A stretch of 64,000 nt of DNA from Olsenella uli (lineage in GTDB: Bacteria; Actinomycetota; Coriobacteriia; Coriobacteriales; Atopobiaceae), in assembly GCF_901212655.1 (NCBI RefSeq), contig NZ_CAAKON010000009.1:24755-88754 (forward strand), in the 5' to 3' direction. The number at the start of each line of letters is the position of its first letter. Position 1 is the stretch's first letter. The notes under the pieces were generated by a model. It made no database searches. It was not told where the DNA came from and worked only from the letters and a program-made list of their open reading frames with translations. Of this stretch, positions 18,008-26,546 are shown in pieces. A program made the position numbers and the translations under genes.

Positions 18008-18928
18008 CTACTCCTCCAGTGCGGCGCAGAGGGCGTCGAGCAGGGCCACGGCCAGCATCTGCGCGTCGTTCGTGGTGAACGTACCGTCGTAGGTGGGGTC
18101 GTTCGGCAGCTCGACGCGCACCACGGGCGGCTTCCTGCGCGAGCTCTCGATGGCCGTGCGCAGGCGAAGCGCGAGATCGTCACCCTCACCCATGGAAACG
18201 TTGACGACGTTGGAGACCGCCGGTCGCGGCGTGGTGGCCAGCACGAAGACCGCGAGGTCGCCGTCCTCGGCGCCGTCGACGGAGTCCACGAGGCGCAGGC
18301 CCGTCTTCTCCGAGGTGGCCGTGGCGATGTTCCAAAGGCGACCGGCCACGTTGCGGGAGATGGGGTCCTCTGCGGTGATGGCGAGCTGGGCCTCCTCCAG
18401 CACGAGCGCGGCTCGGGCAAAGCCCATGGGGCCCTGCGGGTGCGGGCCGGCAGCGGGCTTGCCGGCCCAGACGTGGCGCAGGCGCTCGAGGGCATCGAAG
18501 GTGTCGGAGAACGCGATGCCGTCGGCCAGCATGCCCACGTTCTCCTGGAACAGCTTCACCGCGGCCTCGGTGTGCACGCCGTAGTATCCGTCCTCCTCGC
18601 CGCAGGAGAAGCCCAGCACGTTGAGGGCCTTCTGCAGACAGCGCACGTCGTTGCCGTGGAAGTTGGGGAGGCGCAGGTAGAGCGTTCGGTCTCCCATTTG
18701 GTAGCACTCGTCCACCAGCACGGACCAGCATGCGGTGTCCACCTCGGTGGAGACGGGCAGGCCGTGCTCCACGCGGAAGCGGGCGACGGCGTTGGAGGTC
18801 GAGGAGCCAAAGCTGCTGCTCGTGCGCTCTGCCTCGTCAATCTCGTAGCCGAGCGACGCCAGACGCTCCTGAACGTCCTCGACGACCGCTCCCGTCATGC
18901 CCTCGCGAATCGAATCCATTGGTAGCAC
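18008..18928 (-). CDS. Protein with two peptidoglycan-binding repeats and an uncharacterised C-terminal domain
   Basis: 306 residues. Residues ~8-75 (EGMTGAVVEDVQERLASLGY) and ~83-150 (NDVRCLQKALNVLGF, DGYYGVHTEAAVKLFQ) are tandem PG_binding_1-like helical repeats. The C-terminal ~150 residues resemble the region seen in bacterial peptidoglycan amidase-like proteins, but I cannot see a zinc-ligand set. There is no signal peptide or membrane helix, so export is doubtful. The start is uncertain: GTG at 18928 has GAG at good spacing, ATG at 18919 does not, TTG at 18931 is also in frame. Role in cell-wall recognition is a family-based guess. Confidence 0.65.
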   Translation of the reverse strand: MLPMDSIREGMTGAVVEDVQERLASLGYEIDEAERTSSSFGSSTSNAVARFRVEHGLPVSTEVDTACWSVLVDECYQMGDRTLYLRLPNFHGNDVRCLQKALNVLGFSCGEEDGYYGVHTEAAVKLFQENVGMLADGIAFSDTFDALERLRHVWAGKPAAGPHPQGPMGFARAALVLEEAQLAITAEDPISRNVAGRLWNIATATSEKTGLRLVDSVDGAEDGDLAVFVLATTPRPAVSNVVNVSMGEGDDLALRLRTAIESSRRKPPVVRVELPNDPTYDGTFTTNDAQMLAVALLDALCAALEE

Positions 18929-18980
18929 CAATCTCGTTAGTTGCTGAACACCGTAGTAGTATGCCCTACCTCGCGCGCTG

Positions 18981-18998
18981 CGTGCGCCGAAAGGACGG
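18981..18998 (+). repeat. 18-bp direct repeat, copy 1
   Basis: CGTGCGCCGAAAGGACGG occurs here and again at 19102-19119 in the same intergenic region. Both copies are perfect. Function unknown. Confidence 0.75.
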
Positions 18999-19101
18999 GA
19001 GCCACAGGCTTGGCGGACTCCGAGCCGGCCCTGGACCTCTTCCCGTGTCTGGGGGCGGGCCCTTTTCGCGACCGGTGAGATAGACCCCGTGCTATCTGCT
19101 A

Positions 19102-19119
19102 CGTGCGCCGAAAGGACGG
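19102..19119 (+). repeat. 18-bp direct repeat, copy 2
   Basis: Second perfect copy of the 18-mer at 18981-18998, 121 bases later, just beyond the polyprenyl synthase stop. Confidence 0.75.
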
Positions 19120-19129
19120 CGGCGCGTCC

Positions 19130-20167
19130 TTAGTGGTCCCTCTGCACGAAGAAGTCCGCCATCGAGAGCAGGAGGTCGCGCGCCTCGGGCGTGATGAGGC
19201 CGCATGTGCAGAGGGCGGCAGCCTGCTCCTTGGCCGCGTCGGCCTCGGCGTGCGCGAGCTTTTGGCAATGCGCGATGCCGCCGCCGTCCTCGAGCAGTCC
19301 CACGGCACGCGCGAGCTCGGTCTCGCTCGTGGTGCCGCTCTCGAGCAGGCGCACGAGCTCGGAGCGCCCCTCCTCGCCCAGGTTTGCGAGGGCCCATACC
19401 ACGGCCAGCGTGCGCTTGCCCTCGGTGATGTCGCTTCTGAAGTCCTTGCCCTGTGCAGCGGCGTTGCCCACGAGGTTCAGCAGGTCGTCCTGAATCTGGA
19501 AGGCGATGCCGGCATGACGCCCCAGCTCGATGAGCCCGCGCGCCGCGTCTGGTCCGGCGCCGCCTGCGAGCGCGCCGATGTAGAGCGGCGAGGCCACCGT
19601 GTACCAGGCCGTCTTGCTCGTGACCATGTAGAGGTAGTCGGCAGCCGTGACGTCCCAGCGGCCGTCGCGCGCCCAGCCCAGGTCCAACGCCTGGCCCTCG
19701 AGGGTGTGGCGCTCCATGCGCACGAGCTCGGAGAGCACGGCCAGGCGCTGGCTCTCGCTCAGCCGCTCGTCTGCGAGCACCACCTCGAAGACCTGCGTGA
19801 GCGCCAGGTCTCCCATGTTGGTGGCCACGCCCACGCCCTCCTTGAGGTAGAGGCAGGGCTCTCCGCGGCGCAGCTCGCTCTCGTCGGCGATGTCGTCGTG
19901 GATGAGCGCGGCGCTCTGGAAGAGCTCGATGGCCACGCCGGCCGAGAGCGCGTCCTCGGCGGTGCCGCCCACGGCCTCGGCGCCCAGCAGCGCCAGCACG
20001 GGGCGCACGCGCTTGCCGCCGCCCTCGGTGAAGCGGGCGAGTGGGGCGTAGAGGTAGCGATCGAGGTCGGCGCCCGGGGTGCCGTCCGTGAGCGGGGAGG
20101 CGGCCGCGCGGGCGAGCGCGGCGTCTACCAGGGGGAGCTTCTCGCGCAGGTAGGCTGTGAACGACAT
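19130..20167 (-). CDS. Polyprenyl diphosphate synthase (class I trans-isoprenyl transferase)
   Basis: 345 residues, IspA/IspB-type enzyme condensing isopentenyl diphosphate units. It has GGGKRVRPVL, the first Asp-rich motif HDDIADESELRRG (D91, D92), the GDLALTQ helix and the second motif FQIQDDLLN, where the usual third Asp is Asn. Chain length cannot be deduced safely; menaquinone side chain or undecaprenyl precursor synthesis are candidates. The start at 20167 has AAAGGTC upstream and begins the conserved fold; the frame to 20305 overlaps galE and is rejected. It follows galE after a hairpin. Confidence 0.9.
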   Translation of the reverse strand: MSFTAYLREKLPLVDAALARAAASPLTDGTPGADLDRYLYAPLARFTEGGGKRVRPVLALLGAEAVGGTAEDALSAGVAIELFQSAALIHDDIADESELRRGEPCLYLKEGVGVATNMGDLALTQVFEVVLADERLSESQRLAVLSELVRMERHTLEGQALDLGWARDGRWDVTAADYLYMVTSKTAWYTVASPLYIGALAGGAGPDAARGLIELGRHAGIAFQIQDDLLNLVGNAAAQGKDFRSDITEGKRTLAVVWALANLGEEGRSELVRLLESGTTSETELARAVGLLEDGGGIAHCQKLAHAEADAAKEQAAALCTCGLITPEARDLLLSMADFFVQRDH

Positions 20168-20206
20168 GAAAGACCTTTCGACGCACGTGGTTCGTCGCAC
20201 ATGGGA

Positions 20207-20236
20207 CGCCCCCTCACCGTTGCCGGTGCGGGGGCG
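20207..20236 (-). other. Hairpin between galE and the polyprenyl synthase gene
   Basis: A 13-bp stem with one mismatch (20207-20219 with 20224-20236) in the 83-base gap, without a T-tract. It could limit read-through or mark an mRNA processing site. Confidence 0.45.
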
Positions 20237-20250
20237 CCAGGGATCTCGAT

Positions 20251-21306
20251 TTACCCCTCGAACCCGTTGGGGTTGTGGCTCTGCCATCTCCAGGAGTCGC
20301 GGCACATGTCGGCGATGTCAAACTGCGCCTTCCAGCCCATCATGCGCTCGGCCTTGGTGGCGTCGCCGTAGACGGTGGCCACGTCGCCGGCGCGGCGCGG
20401 GCAGATCTTGTACGGCAGCTCGTGGCCGCAGGCCTTGGAGAAGGCGGCGACGACCTCGAGCACGCTCGTGCCCTTGCCGGTGCCCAGGTTGAAGACCTCC
20501 ACGCCCGTCTTGCCGTTCATCCAGGCAAGCGCGCTCACGTGGCCACGGGCGAGGTCAACGACGTGGATGTAGTCGCGCACGCCGGTGCCGTCCGGGGTGG
20601 GGTAGTCGTCGCCAAAGACCTGCACGGCCTCGCGCTTGCCCACGGCAACCTGTGCCACGTAGGGCACGAGGTTGTTGGGGATGCCCTTGGGGTCCTCGCC
20701 GATGAGGCCGCTCTCGTGCGCGCCGATGGGGTTGAAGTAGCGAAGCAGCACGACGTTCCAATCCGGGTCGGACGTGTGGAGGTCCGTGAGGATCTGCTCG
20801 ATCATCCACTTGGTCCAGCCGTAGGGGTTGGTGCAGGCCTTCTTGGGGCTCTCCTCGGTCACGGGCACGGCGTCCGGGTCGCCGTAGACGGTGGCGGAGC
20901 TGGAGAAGATGATGGACTTGCAGCCGTGCGCGCGCATGACGTCAACGAGCGCCAGCGTGTTCTCGAGGTTGTTGTGGTAGTACTCGATGGGCTTCTGCAC
21001 GGACTCGCCCACGGCCTTGAAGCCGGCGAAGTGGATGACGCGGTCCACGGGGTGCTCGTCGAAGATGCGGTTCATGGCATCGCGGTCGAGCACGTTGTCC
21101 TCGTAGAAGGTGAGGCGCTCGGCGGCTTTGTCGCCTACGATCTGCTTGATGCGGTCCAGGCACACGGCGCTGGAGTTGGAAAGGTCGTCTACCACGACGA
21201 CCTCGTAGCCGGCCTGGAGCAGCTCGATGACGGTGTGGCTGCCGATGAACCCGGCGCCGCCGGTGACGAGGACGCAGGTGTCCTGGGGCGTGATCGCTTC
21301 GCTCAT
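20251..21306 (-). CDS. galE: UDP-glucose 4-epimerase
   Basis: 351 residues, extended short-chain dehydrogenase interconverting UDP-glucose and UDP-galactose. The NAD-binding GGAGFIGSH is at 16-24, the serine/threonine site is SSSATVYG, and the catalytic Y162-xxx-K166 lies in NPYGWTKWM. FNLGTGKGTSVLEV is the typical C-terminal motif. AGGA lies 6-9 bases before the ATG. No other Leloir genes are adjacent; galM lies 14 kb away. A TATACT -10-like hexamer is present upstream on the minus strand (21395-21400). Confidence 0.96.
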   Translation of the reverse strand: MSEAITPQDTCVLVTGGAGFIGSHTVIELLQAGYEVVVVDDLSNSSAVCLDRIKQIVGDKAAERLTFYEDNVLDRDAMNRIFDEHPVDRVIHFAGFKAVGESVQKPIEYYHNNLENTLALVDVMRAHGCKSIIFSSSATVYGDPDAVPVTEESPKKACTNPYGWTKWMIEQILTDLHTSDPDWNVVLLRYFNPIGAHESGLIGEDPKGIPNNLVPYVAQVAVGKREAVQVFGDDYPTPDGTGVRDYIHVVDLARGHVSALAWMNGKTGVEVFNLGTGKGTSVLEVVAAFSKACGHELPYKICPRRAGDVATVYGDATKAERMMGWKAQFDIADMCRDSWRWQSHNPNGFEG

Positions 21307-21353
21307 GCAATTCCTTTCATGGCGCCGCCGGCCGGCGGCTGGATGGCACGCGT

Positions 21354-21383
21354 GGGCGGGCCCGCCTTGAGGAGGACCCGCCC
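21354..21383 (-). terminator. Hairpin downstream of the NlpC-like gene / upstream of galE
   Basis: Perfect 7-bp stem GGGCGGG/CCCGCCC (21354-21360 with 21377-21383) with a 16-base loop and no T-run. It may separate the cell-wall protein transcript from galE. Confidence 0.35.
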
Positions 21384-21454
21384 GCTTGCATCAAAGTATA
21401 TCGCTCGAGTATGGGGAAGCGGGCCGCTGCGATGCCGGCTCCATATGCGAGCCG

Positions 21455-22795
21455 CTACGCCGCCCAGCCCCAGCGCGGCGTCACGATGTTGCCGTAGGAG
21501 CTGATCCAGCTGTCGAGCCCAATGGTGCGGATGTAGCCGATGTTGTCCATCACCGTGCCGTTGCCGATGTAGATGCCCACGTGCCCGTAGGTGCGCCCCG
21601 CGCTGGAGCCGCCGGCGTAGGTGGAGACGGCGATGATCATGCCCGGCTGCAGGTCTCCCTTGTTGGAGCTCGTGCAGAAGTTCCAGTACATGTTGTTGGC
21701 ATTGCCGCCCGGGTATCCCAGGCCGGCCGCGCTGTAGACGCGGCTCACCCACATGGCGCAGAGACCTGCGCCCGGCGAGCCCACGCGCTTGCAGGCGGAC
21801 ACGATGGCGGCGCCCTTCTCGGACGCGCTGGCGCCGGAGAGCGTGCCGGTGACGCCGGCACCTCCGCCACCCGAGCTGCCGGAGCTGCCCTGAGCCGCGG
21901 CGGCCGCGCGGGCGGCGGCCTCGGCCTCCTTCTGGCGCTTCTCCTCCTCGGCGGCCGCGAGAATCTCGGCGTCGCGCTTGGCGATGAGGTCCTTCACGTC
22001 CTGCGAGAGGCCGTCCACCAGGTCGGACGCCTCCTGCTGCTTGGCCTCGACGGCCGCGAGCTGCTGCATCTGGTCGTTCTTGAGGGTCTCCAGCTCGGAC
22101 TTCTGGTCCTCGAGGTCGCTCTTTGCCTGCTCGAGGTCTACCTTGGCCTGCTCGAGCTGGGCCTTGGCGTCCTTGACGTCATTGATGAGCTGTTCGTCGC
22201 TCGCGTTGATCTTGCCGAGGTAGGTGAGGTTGCTCGTGAGCTCGTCAAAGCTCGAGGAGTTCAGCAGCACGGACAGCAGACTTGAGTTGCCCGTCTTGTA
22301 GCTCTGGGAGATGCGGCCGCTCAGCTGGTTCTGCTTGTCGTCAAGCTCGGACTGCTTGCTGTCAATCTCCTTCTGCTTGCCGTCGATCTTGGACTGGGTG
22401 TCGTCAATCTGGCCCTGGACCTGCTCAATCTGGCTCACGGTGTCGTTGAGCTGCTGGTTGAGCGCAACGTACTGGTCCGAGATGCCGTTGAGCTTTGCCT
22501 GGGCGTCCTCGTACTGCTGCTGGGCGGCGGCGAGGGCGTCCTGCGTCTCCTGGGAGGCCTGGGGCTCGGCGAGCGAGCGAAGGGGGTTGCCGAGTGCGAC
22601 GGCGCCCACAACGGTGAGGCCCAGCATGGCCTTGAGGGCCGTGCGGCGCGTCACGAGCGGGCAGTGTGAGGAATCGCGCCTGCCCAGGGCATCCGTGATG
22701 CCCATGCGGGAGGCGCCTGAGGGGGCTGCGGGCAAGTCGCCCGCGGAATGGTGAGCGGTATCGTCCCCGTGGGGACGGAGAGTTCTTCGCGACAT
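21455..22795 (-). CDS. Secreted coiled-coil protein with C-terminal NlpC/P60-CHAP-like hydrolase domain
   Basis: 446 residues. The N-terminus contains a twin-arginine-like signal (VTRRTALKAMLGLTVVGAVAL, about 48-68) ending near SLAEPQA. A long coiled coil rich in Gln/Asp/Lys/Leu follows (about 72-260), like PcsB/CwlO proteins that couple to FtsEX, then an Ala/Glu helix and a Ser/Gly linker. The C-terminal domain has a candidate catalytic cysteine in GLCAMWVS and histidine in YGHVGIYIG. The plan indicates a cell-division or wall-remodelling peptidoglycan hydrolase. GGAG lies upstream of the ATG. Whether export uses Tat or Sec is not settled. Confidence 0.82.
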   Translation of the reverse strand: MSRRTLRPHGDDTAHHSAGDLPAAPSGASRMGITDALGRRDSSHCPLVTRRTALKAMLGLTVVGAVALGNPLRSLAEPQASQETQDALAAAQQQYEDAQAKLNGISDQYVALNQQLNDTVSQIEQVQGQIDDTQSKIDGKQKEIDSKQSELDDKQNQLSGRISQSYKTGNSSLLSVLLNSSSFDELTSNLTYLGKINASDEQLINDVKDAKAQLEQAKVDLEQAKSDLEDQKSELETLKNDQMQQLAAVEAKQQEASDLVDGLSQDVKDLIAKRDAEILAAAEEEKRQKEAEAAARAAAAAQGSSGSSGGGGAGVTGTLSGASASEKGAAIVSACKRVGSPGAGLCAMWVSRVYSAAGLGYPGGNANNMYWNFCTSSNKGDLQPGMIIAVSTYAGGSSAGRTYGHVGIYIGNGTVMDNIGYIRTIGLDSWISSYGNIVTPRWGWAA

Positions 22796-23021
22796 GTTGG
22801 CTCCAATTAAAGTACGTCTGCCTGTCGGCGGCTCTGCGTTTGGACAGGATACCGCAAGAAACCTGACCTCAGGATTAATCCACGGGCGGGTGCGGCTGGC
22901 GCACGTGAGAGCGGGTACGGGGCATTGCGAAGGGCGTCGTGGCCGAACCGTGTGGCGAGTGCGCGGGCGACGGCTTGCGCGGGCGCGGCTGCCGCGGCCG
23001 TCCGCGCTGGCCGTGGCGCTA

Positions 23022-23108
23022 CGATGGCCGCTCGCGCAGGATGCCCTGCAACACGCGCAGCACCTCGATGGCCGCTCGCGCAGGATGCCCTACAACACGC
23101 GCAGTACC
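23022..23108. repeat. Tandem duplication covering the ecfT stop codon
   Basis: Two 43-base copies (23022-23064 and 23066-23108) with a period of 44 and two substitutions. The right copy contains the ecfT 3' end including its TAG; in the left copy the stop triplet is CAG on the minus strand. It is a local duplication of the gene end, lying downstream of the stop. Confidence 0.8.
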
Positions 23109-23887
23109 ACGATGCCGGCGAGCCAGGCGGCGCAGAGCGCGCAGAAGGCGAGGTCGCACGTCTGCACGTGCTGTTCGTGGTAGCGGGTGCGGGCGTCGCC
23201 GCCCTCGTAGCAGCGGGCGTCGAGCGCGCGCGAGAGGTTCTGCGCGTGGCGCATGGCCCCGGCAAACACCGGCACCAGCACGGCGCCGAGGGCGCGCAGG
23301 CGCGAGAGCGCCCCGCCCTCCTCAAAGCTGCCGCCGCGCGCGGCCTGCGCGTCCATGACGGATTGCACCTCGTCGGACAAGATGGGCACGAAGCGCAGCG
23401 CCAGCGACATGACCATCGCAATCTCGTGCGTGGGTACGTCGAGGCGGCCGAGCGGGGAGAGCAGCGACTCGAAGGCGTCCGTGAGCGCGGTGGGCGTGGT
23501 GGTGAGCAGCAGCATCGCGCCAAAGCCCACCATGATGACGAGGCGGATGCCGTAGAGCGCGGCAGACCAGGCGCCCACCTCGGTCACGACGAGGGGGCCG
23601 AGGGCGGCCAGCGTAGCCCCTCCCTGCATGGCAAAGAGGTTGAAGAGGGCCACCACCAGCGCAAACGGCACGATGGGCATCATCGAGCGCCCCACGGTGC
23701 GCGCTGGGAGGCGCGAGGCGGCCACAAGAGCCACGAGCGCTGCGAGGGTGAGCAGCAGCTGGGTGGGCGTGGTGACGGTGCACGAGGCCACCATGACCAC
23801 CACGAGCGCCACGGACTTGATGCGGGCGTCGAGCTTGTGGACCACGGAGGCTCCGGGCTGGTAGCTGCCGATGGGCGAGGCTAGCAT
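23090..23887 (-). CDS. ecfT: Energy-coupling factor transporter transmembrane protein EcfT
   Basis: 265 residues with about five membrane helices. The EcfT signature is visible: LDARIKSVAL near the N-terminus and the cytoplasmic coupling helices with Ala-Arg-Gly (AQAARGGSFEEG) and LDARCYEGG near the C-terminus. It forms the scaffold joining the ATPases to the S component. It overlaps the end of the fused ATPase gene by 7 bases, so the order ribU-ecfAA-ecfT is one transcript controlled by the FMN riboswitch. Its 3' end lies inside a tandem duplication. Confidence 0.92.
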   Translation of the reverse strand: MLASPIGSYQPGASVVHKLDARIKSVALVVVMVASCTVTTPTQLLLTLAALVALVAASRLPARTVGRSMMPIVPFALVVALFNLFAMQGGATLAALGPLVVTEVGAWSAALYGIRLVIMVGFGAMLLLTTTPTALTDAFESLLSPLGRLDVPTHEIAMVMSLALRFVPILSDEVQSVMDAQAARGGSFEEGGALSRLRALGAVLVPVFAGAMRHAQNLSRALDARCYEGGDARTRYHEQHVQTCDLAFCALCAAWLAGIVVLRVL

Positions 23888-25770
23888 GCGGGCACCTCCT
23901 CGCGAACGTCCGGGTTGCCTTCGGGTGTGCCGGCGCTGGGAGCCACGGCGAGGCTCGTGGTCACAGCGCGTCGAAGCGCGCCTACAAGCTCGGGTGTCGT
24001 GAGCGGGCTTCCGGCAACGGCAATCTCGCGCGCGCGGAGCTCGCAGGCGAGCGCGAGCGGCGCCGGGATGCCGAGGCCAAGCTCGCGCAGGCGCCCTTCC
24101 TGGGCAAAGACCTCGCGTGGGGTGCCCTCCAGCGCCACGCGCCCGGTGTCGAGCACCAGCATGCGGTCTGCGAGGGTGGCCACGTCCTCCATCGAGTGCG
24201 AGACCATGAGGATGGCCACGCCACGGGCATGCAGCGCGCGTATCACGTTGCGCAGGCGCTCGGCGCCGCGCGGGTCCAGGCCCGCCACGGGCTCGTCGAG
24301 AACGAGCACCTTGGGCTCCATGGCGAGCACGCCGGCGAGCGCGGCGAGGCGCTGCTGGCCGCCCGAGAGGTCGAAGGGCGAGGCGTCCACCTTGCCCGCA
24401 AGGCCGAGGAACGCGAGCTGCTCGCGCACGCGACGCTCCACCTCGGCGGGCTTGAGGCCGAGGTTTCGGGGCCCGTACGCGACGTCCTCGAAGACCGTGT
24501 CGGCAAAGAGCTGTCGCTCGGGGTGCTGCATGACGTAGCCTACGAGGCCGCGAAGCTGGCGGCGCCGGCGACGGTCCGTGGTACGGATGCCGCAGACCTC
24601 GATGGCACCCGAGTCCGGCGTGGCAAGCGCGCAGACGAGACGGGCGAGGGTGGACTTGCCGGAGCCCGTCTGGCCGGTGAGGGCCACGAGCTCGCCGGGA
24701 CCAACCTCGAGCGAGACGCCGTCGAGCGCGGGGACAGAGCCGTAGCGGAACCTCACATCGCTCACGCGGAGGGCGGGTGCGACGGGCTGGCTCGCGGGTT
24801 GCGAGTGCGCGGCCGCAGGGGCGGAGGTGCCGGCGGGGTGCGTCTCGGCAGCGGGCCGGGTCTGTTCCTGGGAGGCGAGTTCGGGAGATGAGGCCGCCTG
24901 GCCCGCGCCCTCGTGCTCGAGCAGCTCGTGCGCGAGCTCGTCTGCGGACGTGTGGGGAGAAAGCCCCAACTCAAGCGCCACATGCGTGGCGAGCGGCACG
25001 TCGAGGCCCAGATCGCGGAGCTTGGTTGCGTGGGCGAACACCTCGTGGGGCGCGCCCTCAAGCACGATGTGGCCGTGGGCGAGGACCACCACGCGGTCCG
25101 CGGCCAAGGCCTCGTCCATGAAGTGCGTGATGTGCACGAGCGTGGTGCCGGCAGCCTGCAGCTTGTCGAGTACGCGCATGATGCCCCGGCGCCCGCGAAC
25201 GTCCAGCATGGCACCGGGCTCGTCCAGCACGAGCAGGTCTGGGTGCATGGCGAGCGCTCCGGCTATGGCCACACGCTGCTGCTGGCCGCCGGAGAGGCGG
25301 GGGGGGTCTGCCTGCGCGTAGGCGCCCATGGCCACGCGGGCAAGCTCCTCGTCTACCCGGCGGACGATCTCTGCGTGCGGGACGCCGAGGTTCTCTGGGC
25401 CAAAGGCCACGTCGTCGGCCACGATGCTCGTGACAATCTGGTCCTCGGGGTTCTGGAACACGAGCCCCGTGTGGTGGCGGGCGTGGCGGTAGGCCTCGGC
25501 ATTCGGCGCGGTACCGTCAAATGCGACGCGCCCGGCGAGCTCCACCGTGCCCTCGTCCGGAGCCTCCAAGCCGCAAATCACCTGGGCCAGCGTGGACTTG
25601 CCCGAGCCGTTGGGACCCAGCACGCAGAGTCGCTCGCCATCCATGACCTCGAGCGATATGCCATCCAGTGCCCAGGTGGCGCCCTCGCTGTACGAGAGAC
25701 GGACCCCCTCAAGCCGAACGCGTGGCTTGAGGGGGTCCGTCTGGCACGGCGCGTTGATGCTGCGGATCAC
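23881..25770 (-). CDS. Fused double ATPase of an ECF transporter (EcfA1-EcfA2)
   Basis: 629 residues with two complete ABC ATPase domains. The first has Walker A LGPNGSGKST, signature LSGGQQQRVAIAGAL and Walker B LLVLDEPGAMLD. The second has TGQTGSGKST, DLSGGQQRLAALAGVL and VLVLDEPVAGLD. A Pro/Ala/Ser/Thr/Gln-rich linker of ~50 residues joins them. In most ECF systems EcfA1 and EcfA2 are separate genes. The GTG at 25770 is chosen because GGGGAG sits 4 bases upstream and it leaves a 1-base gap after ribU; TTG at 25782 would overlap ribU. Confidence 0.9.
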   Translation of the reverse strand: MIRSINAPCQTDPLKPRVRLEGVRLSYSEGATWALDGISLEVMDGERLCVLGPNGSGKSTLAQVICGLEAPDEGTVELAGRVAFDGTAPNAEAYRHARHHTGLVFQNPEDQIVTSIVADDVAFGPENLGVPHAEIVRRVDEELARVAMGAYAQADPPRLSGGQQQRVAIAGALAMHPDLLVLDEPGAMLDVRGRRGIMRVLDKLQAAGTTLVHITHFMDEALAADRVVVLAHGHIVLEGAPHEVFAHATKLRDLGLDVPLATHVALELGLSPHTSADELAHELLEHEGAGQAASSPELASQEQTRPAAETHPAGTSAPAAAHSQPASQPVAPALRVSDVRFRYGSVPALDGVSLEVGPGELVALTGQTGSGKSTLARLVCALATPDSGAIEVCGIRTTDRRRRRQLRGLVGYVMQHPERQLFADTVFEDVAYGPRNLGLKPAEVERRVREQLAFLGLAGKVDASPFDLSGGQQRLAALAGVLAMEPKVLVLDEPVAGLDPRGAERLRNVIRALHARGVAILMVSHSMEDVATLADRMLVLDTGRVALEGTPREVFAQEGRLRELGLGIPAPLALACELRAREIAVAGSPLTTPELVGALRRAVTTSLAVAPSAGTPEGNPDVREEVPAC

Positions 25771-25771
25771 G

Positions 25772-26347
25772 CTACTCCCCAACGAGCTTGGAAACCGGCT
25801 TGTACACCAGCTGCGTCACGACGCAGTTGAGCACGATCTTGAGCAGGTTGAACGGCAGGAGGATCGGCACGATCATCTGGATGACCTGCTCGGTGGTGAC
25901 GCCGGAGTAGAGCGGGGTCACGATGATGTTGCCCACGATGGCCACCACGAGCGTCGCCACGGCGCCGAGCAGCATGCCCAGCGTGGCGCCCTTGCGCGTG
26001 CGCGCCTTGGCGTAGACGAGCGCGGTGGGAACGGTGAGGGCCAGGGCGCAGAGGATGCCCATGAGGCCGCCGAACGGGTTCATGAAGAGGTGCGGCAGCC
26101 AGGAGAGCACGCTCACGAGCGCGCCGGTGCCGGGGCCAAAGGCCAGGCCGGCGACGAGGTCGACCACGCCGGACGGATCGTACTTGAGGTAGGGGGCCGG
26201 CGGGAACACCGGCAGCTCCACGAAGCTCGCCACGAGGGAGAGCGCCACGAACAGAGCGCAGATGGCGATGCGGCTCGTGGACCAGCCGCCGGCGGTGGTG
26301 CCGGTGGTGGAGTGGGAGGCTGGACGTGCAGTGGGAGATGTGGCCAT
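25772..26347 (-). CDS. ribU: ECF transporter S component, riboflavin type (RibU-like)
   Basis: 191 residues with five or six membrane helices after a Ser/Thr/Pro-rich N-terminus. The loop FPPAPYLKYDPSGVVDL matches the FPAAPxLKYDPSD signature of RibU riboflavin-binding proteins. An FMN riboswitch directly upstream supports riboflavin as the substrate. The ribosome site GGAGG lies immediately after the aptamer's 3' conserved segment. The coupled EcfAA and EcfT genes follow, giving a dedicated group of genes for riboflavin uptake. Confidence 0.92.
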   Translation of the reverse strand: MATSPTARPASHSTTGTTAGGWSTSRIAICALFVALSLVASFVELPVFPPAPYLKYDPSGVVDLVAGLAFGPGTGALVSVLSWLPHLFMNPFGGLMGILCALALTVPTALVYAKARTRKGATLGMLLGAVATLVVAIVGNIIVTPLYSGVTTEQVIQMIVPILLPFNLLKIVLNCVVTQLVYKPVSKLVGE

Positions 26348-26362
26348 GATGGGCCCTCCGTT

Positions 26363-26503
26363 TCTTCCATCCGGACTCAGGCGCGTCTGCGCTCATTACC
26401 GTTGGCCCCGGATTCGCACCGGGTCAGCCGCGTATTCGCGGGTCGCGGGCTTCGGGCGCCGCAGCGTCCGTTACCGCCAGTGGGGAATCTCACCCCGCCC
26501 TGA
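26363..26503 (-). ncRNA. FMN riboswitch (RFN element)
   Basis: Read on the minus strand the conserved RFN blocks appear in order: AGGGCGGGGTGAGATTCCCC, ACTGGCGGTAA, AGCCCGCGA, GACCCGGTGCGAATCCGGGG, CCAACGGTAA, and AGTCCGGATGGAAGAA near the start codon. The last block runs directly into GGAGG before ribU, so ligand binding could hide the ribosome site (translational control). No terminator hairpin lies between aptamer and gene. Confidence 0.96.
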
Positions 26504-26517
26504 AACTGACGATGCAC

Positions 26518-26546
26518 AGCCTAGGCGCGTCTCTTTGTCGCGTCAA
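26518..26546 (-). promoter_or_regulatory. Promoter of the riboswitch-ribU operon
   Basis: On the minus strand TTGACG (26546-26541) and TAGGCT (26523-26518) are separated by exactly 17 bases and lie just upstream of the aptamer. This is the best sigma-70-like promoter in the window. Confidence 0.75.

Noticed and set aside
26396-26409. TTACCGTTGGCC, looking like the island ACCGTT element
   Set aside because: It is part of the conserved FMN aptamer (reverse complement GGCCAACGGTAA), so the match is coincidental.
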